Source of the DNA: Sediminibacterium sp.
Lineage (GTDB): Bacteria > Bacteroidota > Bacteroidia > Chitinophagales > Chitinophagaceae
Direction of reading: 5' to 3'
Assembly: GCA_030158665.1 (NCBI GenBank)
Contig: JAOASM010000050.1
Location: 62,001 to 126,000, forward strand
DNA: 64,000 nt
The position numbers were made by a program, and so were the translations under genes. Numbering within the stretch: the first letter of the stretch is position 1; each line of letters starts with the position of its first letter. The notes below the pieces were generated by a model, which was not told the DNA's origin, ran no database searches, and was given only the letters and a program-made list of their open reading frames with translations. Positions 39,270 to 49,368 of the stretch are shown here, piece by piece.

Positions 39270-40652
39270 TTATTTACCAATACAGAATTTAGAAAAAATG
39301 AAGTCTAATTGGTCTTCGTTGGTGATCTCTCCCGTTATGGTACCTAAATAATGTAATGCTTGACGAATATCCAATGCCAATAAGTCGCCCGTTACATTTT
39401 GGATCAAACCTGTTTCTACATCATTCAAGGCTAACATCAATTTCTTTAAGGATGCTACATGCCTTGCATTGGTTACAATAGTGCCTTCTTTATTCAATGC
39501 ATCACCAACCACTTTTTGATTCAATGCATTTTCTAATGCGGTGATATTTTCTTTGTTTTTTGCAGAAATAAATAACACCTCTTTAAATGCAGGATCTTGA
39601 GTGATTGCTTGTTCTAAAGCAAGGTCAATTTTATTTCCAACTAAAATTAATTTATCTTTTGCAACACCAATATCGGATTGCCATGCCTGAATTGCTGCAA
39701 TGTCATGAGTGCTTGCATCAAATAAAGCAATTACAATATCTGCTTCTTGAATTTTCTCTCGACTCTTTTCAATACCCATTTGCTCAATCGAGTCATCCGT
39801 TTGTATTCTAATGCCTGCTGTATCAATTAATTTATATAAAACGCCTTGGATATTTAAATATTCTTCTACTGTGTCTCTGGTGGTTCCTGGAATATCACTC
39901 ACCAATGCACGATTTTCATTTAGCAATGCATTTAACAAAGTCGATTTCCCTGCATTTGGTTTTCCTACAATCGCTACTTGTACACCATTTTTAATTACAT
40001 TACCTAACTTAAATGAATCATATAATTCTTGCGTTTTAAATTGCAATTGATTTACTAAGTTTTCTAATTCTTTTTTATTCGCAAATGCGACATCCTCTTG
40101 GGAAAAGTCTAATTCTAATTCAATCAATGCGGAAAACTTGATCAACTTCTCACGCATCAATTGTAAATCATTTGAGAAACCCCCTTTTAAATTATGCAAA
40201 GCAGTTTTCCTAGCCGCCTCGGTATTACTTGCGATTAAATCTGCTACCGCCTCTGCTTGTGTTAAATCTAATTTTGCATTTAAGAAAGCACGTTGTGTAA
40301 ATTCGCCAGGCTTGGCCATACGCGCACCGCGCTCTATCATCAATTGCAAAATGGTGTCTTGAATAAAAGGCGAACCATGACATGATATCTCCACTACCTC
40401 TTCTCCAGTATAGGACTTTGGTGCTCTATAAATGCTTGCAACAACTTCATCCAATACTAGTCCCTTGTCTACGAGCTTTCCAAAATGCACCGTATGCGAA
40501 GCTTGCTTGGTTAAATCCTTTTTTTCAAATACGGAATTCACTATTTGAATGGCTTCTGGTCCACTCAATCTAATTACCGCTATAGCCCCTAAGCCAGGTG
40601 CTGTGGCTAGTGCTACAATGGTGTCATTCCAGGTACTTAAAGTGCTTTGCAT
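39270..40652 (-). CDS. mnmE: tRNA modification GTPase MnmE (TrmE)
   Basis: GKPNAGKSTLLNALL, DIPGTTRDTVEE, C-terminal FCIGK. Confidence 0.97.
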   Translation of the reverse strand: MQSTLSTWNDTIVALATAPGLGAIAVIRLSGPEAIQIVNSVFEKKDLTKQASHTVHFGKLVDKGLVLDEVVASIYRAPKSYTGEEVVEISCHGSPFIQDTILQLMIERGARMAKPGEFTQRAFLNAKLDLTQAEAVADLIASNTEAARKTALHNLKGGFSNDLQLMREKLIKFSALIELELDFSQEDVAFANKKELENLVNQLQFKTQELYDSFKLGNVIKNGVQVAIVGKPNAGKSTLLNALLNENRALVSDIPGTTRDTVEEYLNIQGVLYKLIDTAGIRIQTDDSIEQMGIEKSREKIQEADIVIALFDASTHDIAAIQAWQSDIGVAKDKLILVGNKIDLALEQAITQDPAFKEVLFISAKNKENITALENALNQKVVGDALNKEGTIVTNARHVASLKKLMLALNDVETGLIQNVTGDLLALDIRQALHYLGTITGEITNEDQLDFIFSKFCIGK

Positions 40653-40670
40653 GGATGCAAAATTACACAA

Positions 40671-40697
40671 AAAAGGCTCCCAATTGGGAGCCTTTTT
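40671..40697 (-). terminator. Rho-independent terminator after tonB
   Basis: AAAAAGGCTCCCAATTGGGAGCCTTTTT. Confidence 0.85.
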
Positions 40698-40717
40698 ATA
40701 TTGGATCTGTTTGAATC

Positions 40718-41545
40718 TTAATCTTCAGAAACCATGAAAACAATTGCTTGTCTATGTCTGTAAATTACATTACGTCCATTTTGAACAGCAGGTTTCCATT
40801 TTGGACCTCTTTGGATTACACGTACTGCTTCTTCTTTAGTACCGTAACCTGGATCGTTCTCAGCTCTTACTTCAGAGATGGCACCATCCTTTGCAACGAT
40901 GAAAGAAACAACTACAGAGTATTTTCCAGTTGGCGCACCGTTTTCAACAGGCAAATCTCTATTTAAAGTACGCTCTAGGTATCTTACCCATCCGCCTTGT
41001 CCTCCAGGGAATTCGGCAGGGATCTGAACCACAGTAAATACTTTATCATAGTCATCGTCTACTTTTGGCGCTTCAACAGGACCAGTACTTTGCTCCACTG
41101 GAGCAACCAATCCGTCGTCTTTAGTACCTTCTTGGTTGAATGAACCAATTTTGGTGTCTTCTAACTTTTCAACTTCCTTGATTTCGTCTTCTTCCTTCAC
41201 TTCCTCATCTTTCACAATCTTTGGAGGAGTGAACTTAGTCACTTCAACCTTAGGAGGTTCTTGTTTCGGTGGTGGAGGTGGTGGAGGTGGTTCAGGCTTT
41301 TTTTCATCTTGATTTACATTCTCTAAAGATAAATCTACAGCAACCACTTCTACTTTATCATTCTTAATAGAATTTGATAAAATTGCACCAACAGACAACG
41401 CCACAGTCACAAGGATCATTCCCATAAGACCGTTTCTCAAACGCTTATTATACGTTCTACGTAAATCATAAGCGCCGTAAGCTTTGTTCTTGCCTTCGAA
41501 AAGGATATCAAGAAAATCGGCGGTTAATATTTTATTTATGTCCAT
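40718..41545 (-). CDS. tonB: TonB energy transducer
   Basis: N-terminal TM, proline-rich PEPPPPPPPPKQEPPK, C-terminal TonB domain (YSVVVSFIVAKDGAISEVRAENDPGYG). Confidence 0.93.
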   Translation of the reverse strand: MDINKILTADFLDILFEGKNKAYGAYDLRRTYNKRLRNGLMGMILVTVALSVGAILSNSIKNDKVEVVAVDLSLENVNQDEKKPEPPPPPPPPKQEPPKVEVTKFTPPKIVKDEEVKEEDEIKEVEKLEDTKIGSFNQEGTKDDGLVAPVEQSTGPVEAPKVDDDYDKVFTVVQIPAEFPGGQGGWVRYLERTLNRDLPVENGAPTGKYSVVVSFIVAKDGAISEVRAENDPGYGTKEEAVRVIQRGPKWKPAVQNGRNVIYRHRQAIVFMVSED

Positions 41546-41556
41546 GTTTAATGCTT

Positions 41557-42141
41557 TTAATTACTTGCCGAAGTTTGTGAACTTGCATCAGAGATTTTTA
41601 CCAACTGGGCTTCCCCGTCAGAAATATCAACTAATGCATATTTTTTTACAACGTTAATCGCCATTTCATCCAAGATGTCAATTACATTTTTGTAATTACA
41701 GTCAACACTAGGCTTGATCACCACTACAAAATCCTTGTAAGGATTTTCAGCGTCTCTTGATCTACTTCTAACGTCAGCTTTCTTTTTCAAGATCACATCA
41801 CGGATGGAGTTTTCACCGTTAAAAGAGGCAGAAAGAAAATTAGAGCCATCTGACTTTAATTGACCTTCATAATAATAAATATGATTATCCGCCCCCATTA
41901 AGATAGTAAGTACACCAGATTCTTTAGCTTTATTTTGATCTTCCTCTGTTACTTTATCATCAGGCAAAAACAACTTTAACGCTGTTGGTTGGCTCATGGT
42001 TGTGGTAAAGATGAAGAAGGTGATCAATAAGAAACCTAAGTCCACCATTGGCGTTAAGTCAACGCGCGTTGATAACTTTTTTCCTTTCTTGACCCCTGGT
42101 CCTTTCTTATGGCCACCACCCGAGGTATCTAATTCTGCCAT
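41557..42141 (-). CDS. ExbD/TolR family biopolymer transport protein
   Basis: TRVDLTPMVDLGFLLITFFIFTT. Confidence 0.93.
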   Translation of the reverse strand: MAELDTSGGGHKKGPGVKKGKKLSTRVDLTPMVDLGFLLITFFIFTTTMSQPTALKLFLPDDKVTEEDQNKAKESGVLTILMGADNHIYYYEGQLKSDGSNFLSASFNGENSIRDVILKKKADVRSRSRDAENPYKDFVVVIKPSVDCNYKNVIDILDEMAINVVKKYALVDISDGEAQLVKISDASSQTSASN

Positions 42142-42169
42142 TGTAAGCGCTTTTAATTAGTTATTAAAA

Positions 42170-42817
42170 TTAATCTTCCTGTTTTTCGCCCTTCATTGAA
42201 CTCTTCCATAATTCAGAGCCCTCTGGAGCGTTTTCAGGATTGGTAACCATTTGAAACTTCAACAATTCATTTTTCTTGAAGGCTGCAATGACATTTTTAA
42301 ATGCTGGATATTTAGCGACATTGTCCCCTTTTAACAAAAGGTCCATTTTCTCGCCAGCATAAGCATCTTTAACGACTTGCATCCAATAGATCAATTCATT
42401 GTTCGTGCTATCCTTACATGGTATACCAGGTAATTGATCGCCTTTTCTGTTTTCTTCAGGAATAGATAAAAAAGAATTCAATCCACTTAATGGAGCGCCA
42501 ATGAAACCTGCTTTTTTGAAAGCAGCTACATTGATGCCTAAGTTACGTTGGCTATTCACCGTATTCGCAACTAGTTCTTTCTTTTGTTCGTCATCCATGG
42601 TTAGGAATACCTTACCATCCTTATCAATTGTAACTAAGACGAAATCCTTGTTAGGAGCAATTTTAGAAGCCACCGAACTTGGTGTCTCCACAGCAATTGC
42701 TTCTGCTGGTTTGAACTTAGTAGTCAAGATGAAGAAAGACAATAAAAGGAAGGCCACATCGCACATGGCTGTCATGTCGATGGCAGTACTCTTACGAGGT
42801 AATTTGGCTCTACCCAT
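42170..42817 (-). CDS. ExbD/TolR family biopolymer transport protein (second copy)
   Basis: STAIDMTAMCDVAFLLLSFFILTT. Confidence 0.92.
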   Translation of the reverse strand: MGRAKLPRKSTAIDMTAMCDVAFLLLSFFILTTKFKPAEAIAVETPSSVASKIAPNKDFVLVTIDKDGKVFLTMDDEQKKELVANTVNSQRNLGINVAAFKKAGFIGAPLSGLNSFLSIPEENRKGDQLPGIPCKDSTNNELIYWMQVVKDAYAGEKMDLLLKGDNVAKYPAFKNVIAAFKKNELLKFQMVTNPENAPEGSELWKSSMKGEKQED

Positions 42818-42862
42818 TGTATAGTCTTTTAATATTGTTAAGGCTAGGCCTTAATGAATGAT

Positions 42863-43717
42863 TTATTTATAATTCGCTGCGAAACTTTGAGTCAAAGTAA
42901 ATCCAGACTCGTCAATTCCGTAAGTGATACCATCAATACTTGTAGTAAATACGTTGTACATGATGATCGCAACAGCAGAAGTACCGATACCTAAAGCAGT
43001 ATTGTACAATGCCTCAGAAATACCTTGAGACAATTCACGTGCTGCTTCACCACCACCTTCTTCACCTAATTTAGAGAAAGAACGAATCATACCCAATACC
43101 GTACCGAACAAACCTAACAAGGTTGCAACTGATGCGATAGTTGATAAGAATACTAAGTTCTTTTCTAACATTGGTAATTCCAATGCAGTAGCTTCTTCGA
43201 TTTCTTTTTGAATGTTCAATACTTTTTGATCAGTATCTAATTCTGTATTTGTAATCATCTCTTTGTACTTAGTTAAGCCAGATTTCATTACATTACCTAC
43301 AGAACCTTTTTGCTTATCACAAGCAGCCAAAGCTTTATCCACTTCTTTGTTTGCTAAGTGGAATTGTACTTGACGGATGAATTCAGCAATGTTACCTGCT
43401 CCAGCAGCTTTCTTAATTGTCAATAATCTTTCAATAACGAAAGTCAATACAACTAATAAACTACCAATCAAAATAGGTACTACGATACCACCCTCGTACA
43501 TTTTAGTAAATGTTCCTTTAGGTCCTTTGTGCGCTGGCCAGAAACCACCACTTGGATCAGGGTTAGTGAAATTACTTGCGTTACCTAGTACAAAACGCCA
43601 GATAACATAGCCTGCTACGATACAAGCGATAGGTGCTAAGGTTGCAATCAAGTTACCGCCTTTTTTCGGTGCTGCTTGCTTTGAAGCTGCAGTTGCAGTT
43701 GGTTTAGTCTCAGCCAT
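42863..43717 (-). CDS. MotA/TolQ/ExbB proton-channel family protein
   Basis: ASVATLLGLFGTVLGMIRSFSKL...ISEALYNTALGIGTSAVAIIMYN. Confidence 0.95.
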   Translation of the reverse strand: MAETKPTATAASKQAAPKKGGNLIATLAPIACIVAGYVIWRFVLGNASNFTNPDPSGGFWPAHKGPKGTFTKMYEGGIVVPILIGSLLVVLTFVIERLLTIKKAAGAGNIAEFIRQVQFHLANKEVDKALAACDKQKGSVGNVMKSGLTKYKEMITNTELDTDQKVLNIQKEIEEATALELPMLEKNLVFLSTIASVATLLGLFGTVLGMIRSFSKLGEEGGGEAARELSQGISEALYNTALGIGTSAVAIIMYNVFTTSIDGITYGIDESGFTLTQSFAANYK

Positions 43718-43823
43718 GATTCAATTGATTTTTGGTTTTAAATTAAATTTATAAAAAAGTGATTTAATCCTCGAAACTAAAGGGGATTTTTTTAAGAATC
43801 TTAACACTTCGGTTTCTAAGGGG

Positions 43824-43855
43824 TTACAAAATAAGTAAATTATTGATTGAAACAA
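43824..43855 (-). promoter_or_regulatory. Candidate Bacteroidota-type promoter for exbB-exbD-exbD-tonB
   Basis: Minus strand TTGTTTCA...TATTTTGTAAC, similar in layout to the candidate susC promoter. Confidence 0.4.
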
Positions 43856-43957
43856 TTTTCAAGACATTTTTTTTGGGTAAAAAAAATATTAACTAAAAAG
43901 TGTTGCACGAATAGAATATATTTAGGGGACGTTTTCAAAAAACAATAATTATTTAAT

Positions 43958-46468
43958 ATGAAAAAAATCCTAGCTATTACTAGTCTTTGTGTCATGATGA
44001 CAGGCCTAGTAAATGCCCAAAGAAATGCGCCCATTGCAGACACAAGTTCTGCTGCTAATGGGGCCAAAAAAGACATGCCTGCAAAAACAGGTCCAAAATC
44101 CTTCAAAGAGTTCATCACAAAGAAGGCCGTAACCCAAAAAGGGGTCTTTACCGTGCACCTACAAGATGACAAGTTCTATTTTGATATCCAAGATAGCCTT
44201 TTAGGAAGAGAATTGATTGCCGTGACGCGTTTTGCTAAAGTAGCAGGCGGCGCTAGAAAATATGGCGGTGAGCAGGTGAATGAGCAAACCATCCAATTCG
44301 AAAAAGGGCCAAATAACCGCATTTTTATGCGTGTGGTGACTTTGATCAGCATGGCGGATTCAACTCAGACTATTGCAAAAGCAGTTAAAAACTCTTATTT
44401 AGATCCAATTGTTGCTTCTTTTGATATCAAAGCTTACGGAAAAGACTCATCAAGCTCAATTATTGACGTTACTGACTTTTTTAAAGGTGATAACCAAGCA
44501 GTTAGCTTAAGCAGCTTTGAGAAGCGTAACTTTAACTTATCTGGATTGGCTTCTGATCGCTCTTATATAGAGACCATCAAAGCTTATCCAATCAATATCG
44601 AAGTAAAAACAGTTAAAACGTATAATGCAAGTGCACCAATGCCAGGAAGCCCAGCTGGTGGAAGTTTCATCCCAGCAGCAGCAAATGCTGGCGCTGTGAC
44701 CTTTGAACTGAACACTTCTATCTTATTGTTACCAAAGACCCCAATGGGACGTCGTTTATTCGACTCTAGAGTAGGTTATTTTGCAGATAATTTTGTAGAA
44801 TACTCAGATGACCAACAAAAGGTTAAAAATCAAGTTTTCGCTGTTCGTTACCGTTTAGAGCCAAAACCTCAAGATCTTGAGAAATACAAAAGAGGCGAAT
44901 TGGTTGAACCAATCAAACCAATCATTTACTATGTCGATCCAGCTACACCAAAAAAATGGGTTCCATATTTAATCGCTGGTGTAAATGACTGGAATGCAGC
45001 TTTTGAAAAAGCAGGTTGGAAAAATGCTATCCAAGGTAAAGAATGGCCAAATGATAGCACCATGAGCCTAGAAGACGCTCGTTTCTCAGTGATTCGTTAT
45101 TTCGCGTCTGATATCGAGAATGCGTATGGACCACAAGTTCACGATCCTCGTAGCGGTGAGATTTTAGAGAGCCATGTTGGCTGGTACCATAATGTAATGA
45201 GCTTAGTACACGATTGGTATATGGTACAAACTGCAGCGGTAGATCCATCTGCAAGAAAAATGCATTTTGATGATACCTTAATGGGTAACTTAATCCGCTT
45301 TGTATCTTCTCACGAAATTGGTCATACTTTAGGTTTAAGACACAATATGGGTAGTTCTAGTAAAACACCTGTAGAAAAGTTAAGAGATAAAACATGGGTA
45401 GAAGCAAATGGTCACACTGCTTCTATTATGGATTATGCGCGTTTTAACTATGTTGCTCAACCAGAAGATAAAATTGCACAATCTGGATTGTTTCCAAGAA
45501 TAGGTGATTATGACAAGTGGGCAATTCAATGGGGTTACACTTACACAGGTGTAAATGATGCACAAGAAGATCGCAAAATCAATAACAAATGGATTGTTGA
45601 AAATTTAAGCAAGAATCCAAGAGTTTGGTTTGGTGGTGAAGGAAGAAATGATGATCCAAGAGCTCAAACAGAAGACTTAGGAGACAACTCCATGTTAGCA
45701 AGTGAGTATGGTATCAAGAATTTGAAAAGAATTTTAGTGAACTTACCTGAGTGGACAAAAGAAGAGGGAGATCGTTATGAAAACCTAAGTCAAATGTACG
45801 GACAAGTAGTAGGTCAATATAGCAGATACATGGGTCATGTGTTAAGAAACGTGGGCGGTATTCAAGAGACCTTTAAGAGTGTAGAAGAAAAAGGTGATGT
45901 ATACACACCAACAACTGTTGCAACACAAAAACAAGCAATGCAGTTTTTCCATACACAATTATTTACTACACCAAAGTGGTTACTTGATGCAAACATTTTA
46001 AATAAGTTCGCGAATCCATCAAGTAATGAGCGTGTTCAATCTGTTCAAACAAGTATTTTAAAATCATTGTTGGATAAAAATAGATTGTATCGTATTACAA
46101 CTAGTCAAACTAGATTTGGTGCTAGTTCTTACGCATTGAATGAGATGATGGATGATCTTAGAAAAGGATTATTCAGCGATGTAAGTAAAGCAGATATTTA
46201 TCGTAGAAACTTACAAAAAACATTTGTAAGCCAATTAGACGAATTGCTTAACCCTTCATCTAATGCGTCTGCAGCAAGTGCAATGATTCGTTTGGGTGCA
46301 CCAAGTGCTGATGTAGAAAATACAGATGTAGTATCTGAAGCAAAAGCTCAATTGAAGAAGCTATCTGCTACTTTGCAAGCTGCTAAAGCAAGCGCTACAG
46401 AAGCGAATGCTGTAAATCATATCAATGACTTACAAGACAGAATCAAACAAGCATTAGATCCTAAATAA
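43958..46468 (+). CDS. Zinc-dependent metalloprotease (DUF5117/DUF5118/DUF4953 type)
   Basis: Signal peptide; HEIGHTLGLRHNMGSS zinc motif; typical length (836 aa). Confidence 0.92.
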   Translation: MKKILAITSLCVMMTGLVNAQRNAPIADTSSAANGAKKDMPAKTGPKSFKEFITKKAVTQKGVFTVHLQDDKFYFDIQDSLLGRELIAVTRFAKVAGGARKYGGEQVNEQTIQFEKGPNNRIFMRVVTLISMADSTQTIAKAVKNSYLDPIVASFDIKAYGKDSSSSIIDVTDFFKGDNQAVSLSSFEKRNFNLSGLASDRSYIETIKAYPINIEVKTVKTYNASAPMPGSPAGGSFIPAAANAGAVTFELNTSILLLPKTPMGRRLFDSRVGYFADNFVEYSDDQQKVKNQVFAVRYRLEPKPQDLEKYKRGELVEPIKPIIYYVDPATPKKWVPYLIAGVNDWNAAFEKAGWKNAIQGKEWPNDSTMSLEDARFSVIRYFASDIENAYGPQVHDPRSGEILESHVGWYHNVMSLVHDWYMVQTAAVDPSARKMHFDDTLMGNLIRFVSSHEIGHTLGLRHNMGSSSKTPVEKLRDKTWVEANGHTASIMDYARFNYVAQPEDKIAQSGLFPRIGDYDKWAIQWGYTYTGVNDAQEDRKINNKWIVENLSKNPRVWFGGEGRNDDPRAQTEDLGDNSMLASEYGIKNLKRILVNLPEWTKEEGDRYENLSQMYGQVVGQYSRYMGHVLRNVGGIQETFKSVEEKGDVYTPTTVATQKQAMQFFHTQLFTTPKWLLDANILNKFANPSSNERVQSVQTSILKSLLDKNRLYRITTSQTRFGASSYALNEMMDDLRKGLFSDVSKADIYRRNLQKTFVSQLDELLNPSSNASAASAMIRLGAPSADVENTDVVSEAKAQLKKLSATLQAAKASATEANAVNHINDLQDRIKQALDPK

Positions 46469-46500
46469 AGCTGTTTTTATTGGCATAAACATATGCCATA

Positions 46501-46532
46501 AAAAAAGCCTCTCAATTTGAGAGGCTTTTTTT
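46501..46532. terminator. Bidirectional Rho-independent terminator
   Basis: AAAAAAGCCTCTCAATTTGAGAGGCTTTTTTT. Confidence 0.88.
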
Positions 46533-46607
46533 ATGATCAAATAGGATCAATTGAATCTATTATACATCTTATCAATTAAGGTTCTTCTTTGTTTATTAAG
46601 TATTCGT

Positions 46608-47888
46608 TTATTCGTATCTCAATGCATTAATTGGATTCAATGATGCCGCTTTCATCGCAGGATAGATACCTGCAACCAATCCAACACCAGAGCATATAAC
46701 AATACCTGTAATCACCCAGAACCAAGGTATCACAAAGCCTGTGCTTAAGACAATACTAAATACATTCCCCACAAGTACACCTAACAAGATGCCAAAAATG
46801 GCACCTAATAAACTAATGATAATACTTTCAAATAAAAATTGTCGACGAACGTCTTTTCTCTTTCCACCCAATGCTTTAATCAAACCTACTTCTCTAGTTC
46901 TTTCATTCACGGCAACCAACATGATATTCATTAAGCCAATAGCTGCGCCTATTAATGTAATCATTCCAATGGCGCCAGCAGCTCCACTAATACCTGCTAA
47001 AAAGCCAATAAATAATTGAGCGAATTTATCGCTCTTGTCAATAATAAAATTATCAGATTCTGTTGGGATCAATTTTCTGGCTTTTCTCATTTGCAACATC
47101 GCTTCATCAATTGCAGGCTCTAATTCAACTACATTATTAACAGCGACGCCTAATTGATAAGAAGGATTGCTATTTTGGTATTGACGAACATTTTTCAATG
47201 AAGTCACAACGATGTCATCCTGTCTTAACATAGCACTTGAACCCTTCGCTTTCAATAAGCCAATTACGCGATAAGGTTTGCCTTGAACTAAAATAATTTT
47301 GTCGAGACTTTTTTCTGGATTTCTAGGGAATAATTTTGCACCAACACTACTTCCAATCATACAAACATTACGTCCTGACTGAAGATCCACAGCGTTTAAA
47401 TTTCTTCCAACAGCAAGTTGATAGCCATTGACTGCTAAGTAATTTTCATCAGCACCCCACATGCCAATCTGCGGATTGGTCTTTAAATTTTTGTATACAA
47501 TTTCATTGTTTCCATTAGCTCTTCTGTACACACTTACCTGCGCTCTGTTGAAGCTATAGTTTTCTTTAAAATAAGATGACTCTTCTAATTTAAATGGCTT
47601 GTCTAGGTTGGATTTTTTTTCTTTTTGACCTTTCTTGGTTTTAGAAAACTCCTCTCCTTGTGGCGGGCCGCCCATTCTTGCATTCATTTCCTTATAACGT
47701 ATCGTGAATGCATTGGCTCCCATGAAAGAAAAGTTTTCCTTCAAGCTTTGATTCATTGCCGAGATGGCAGTGATAATGCCAATTAGGGCCATGATACCAA
47801 ATGCAATGATGGCAACTGTAATACTAGTTCTTAACTTATTGCCTTTTACGGTGCGCCAAGCCAATATAAATGAGTCCTGTAAGGTCAT
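46608..47888 (-). CDS. ABC transporter permease, MacB/FtsX type
   Basis: KLRTSITVAIIAFGIMALIGIITA, AVNERTREVGLIKALGGKRKDVRRQFLFESIIIS, MKAASLNPINALRYE. Confidence 0.93.
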   Translation of the reverse strand: MTLQDSFILAWRTVKGNKLRTSITVAIIAFGIMALIGIITAISAMNQSLKENFSFMGANAFTIRYKEMNARMGGPPQGEEFSKTKKGQKEKKSNLDKPFKLEESSYFKENYSFNRAQVSVYRRANGNNEIVYKNLKTNPQIGMWGADENYLAVNGYQLAVGRNLNAVDLQSGRNVCMIGSSVGAKLFPRNPEKSLDKIILVQGKPYRVIGLLKAKGSSAMLRQDDIVVTSLKNVRQYQNSNPSYQLGVAVNNVVELEPAIDEAMLQMRKARKLIPTESDNFIIDKSDKFAQLFIGFLAGISGAAGAIGMITLIGAAIGLMNIMLVAVNERTREVGLIKALGGKRKDVRRQFLFESIIISLLGAIFGILLGVLVGNVFSIVLSTGFVIPWFWVITGIVICSGVGLVAGIYPAMKAASLNPINALRYE

Positions 47889-47967
47889 AAAATCTTTTTA
47901 TCTGTACATAAAGGTAGTACAGATTCAATAAGCGACCACTTTATAGGCGAATCTATTTGAGGAACGG

Positions 47968-49353
47968 CTAAAAGTAGAGATAAGAGAGGAATAAATTAGG
48001 TAAAATACCCAATGCCAATATTAAAACAGCAAAAACAAGCAATTTGTACTTATATCCTTGCGCAACCTCATATATAGCTGGCTCTCCTTCAGCAAAATAC
48101 ATCGCTTGAATCAGTTTGAAATAATAGTAAACACTTATTGCAGCAAAAAGTATTGCTACAACAACTAACCACAAGCCAATTCCAGATTGTACAGCAGCAT
48201 TTAACATATAATACTTAGCAAAGAACCCTCCTGTTAATGGAATACCTGCTAATGACAATAAAAATACAGTCGTCATAGCAGCTAATAATGGTTCTTTTTT
48301 AGCCAAACCATTGAAGGCCTCAAAGCTATATTCTTTCATTTTAATCAACACGCCAAATAAGCCAATACTTGCAACAGAATAAGCCATGATATAAAGCAAG
48401 ATGCCTTCTGTAGCAAAACTAGTTGCACCATACAATGCAAAAAGCATGAAACCCACTTGTGCAATACTTGAATAAGCAAGCATACGTTTTACACTGCGTT
48501 GAAATACAGCAGTAATATTACCCACAAATAAAGTAGCCATTAAAACAAATGTCAAAAGTAAATCCCAAGCATAGCCTAGTGCTTTAAATTGGCTATGGAA
48601 TAAAACTACAAAAGCAATGATCGCAGTTGCTTTAACAATCGTCGCCATGAATGAAGTAAACACTGTTGGCGCTCCATCGTATACGTCTGGTGTCCAGAAA
48701 TGGAATGGTGCAGCAGAAACTTTGAAATTAAATGAAACAAAAATTAAAATTAAACCAGCAGAATGCATCAATTGTTCTTTTACCATACCCGTTGCTGGAT
48801 TCAATATTGGAGTAGTGATTTGGAATGTACCTGTTGCACCATAGATAAAAGTAATACCTAATAAAAAGATGCCTGTAGAAAATGACCCCATCAAGAAATA
48901 TTTCAAAGCCGCTTCGTTGCTATTCAAATTCTTTTTATCTGCACCTGTTAAGATATATAATGGGATAGACAAAATTTCAATACCAATAAATAACATCAGT
49001 AAATTATTGAAAGACGTTAAAATACTTGCACCGCATAATATAAAGAAGAATAAAGCATAGAAATCTGCTGCATGGTTCCCGATTTTAGCAATTTCATCTC
49101 CATTTAACCAAACATACAAGAAGGTTAAAATAAATAAAATGGTATTAACATATAAACCAAACTGTGTGAAAGAAAGCATTCCCTTGGTGTCTAATGGTAC
49201 TGTGTAAACGCCATTCAACTGTAATACATTGGCTACTATTAGAGCCAATAATCCAGCTAATGCAATACGCGTATGCGTCTTTTCATTGTCGAAAATCCAA
49301 GAAGCAAACATCATTAATACACCTAATAAAGCCGAAGCAATAATTGCGTTCAT
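47968..49353 (-). CDS. nuoN: NADH-quinone oxidoreductase subunit N
   Basis: Antiporter-like subunit; KVSAAPFHFWTPDVYDGAPTVFTSFMATIVKA; end of nuo operon. Confidence 0.96.
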   Translation of the reverse strand: MNAIIASALLGVLMMFASWIFDNEKTHTRIALAGLLALIVANVLQLNGVYTVPLDTKGMLSFTQFGLYVNTILFILTFLYVWLNGDEIAKIGNHAADFYALFFFILCGASILTSFNNLLMLFIGIEILSIPLYILTGADKKNLNSNEAALKYFLMGSFSTGIFLLGITFIYGATGTFQITTPILNPATGMVKEQLMHSAGLILIFVSFNFKVSAAPFHFWTPDVYDGAPTVFTSFMATIVKATAIIAFVVLFHSQFKALGYAWDLLLTFVLMATLFVGNITAVFQRSVKRMLAYSSIAQVGFMLFALYGATSFATEGILLYIMAYSVASIGLFGVLIKMKEYSFEAFNGLAKKEPLLAAMTTVFLLSLAGIPLTGGFFAKYYMLNAAVQSGIGLWLVVVAILFAAISVYYYFKLIQAMYFAEGEPAIYEVAQGYKYKLLVFAVLILALGILPNLFLSYLYF

Positions 49354-49368
49354 TATAAATACATTTAA

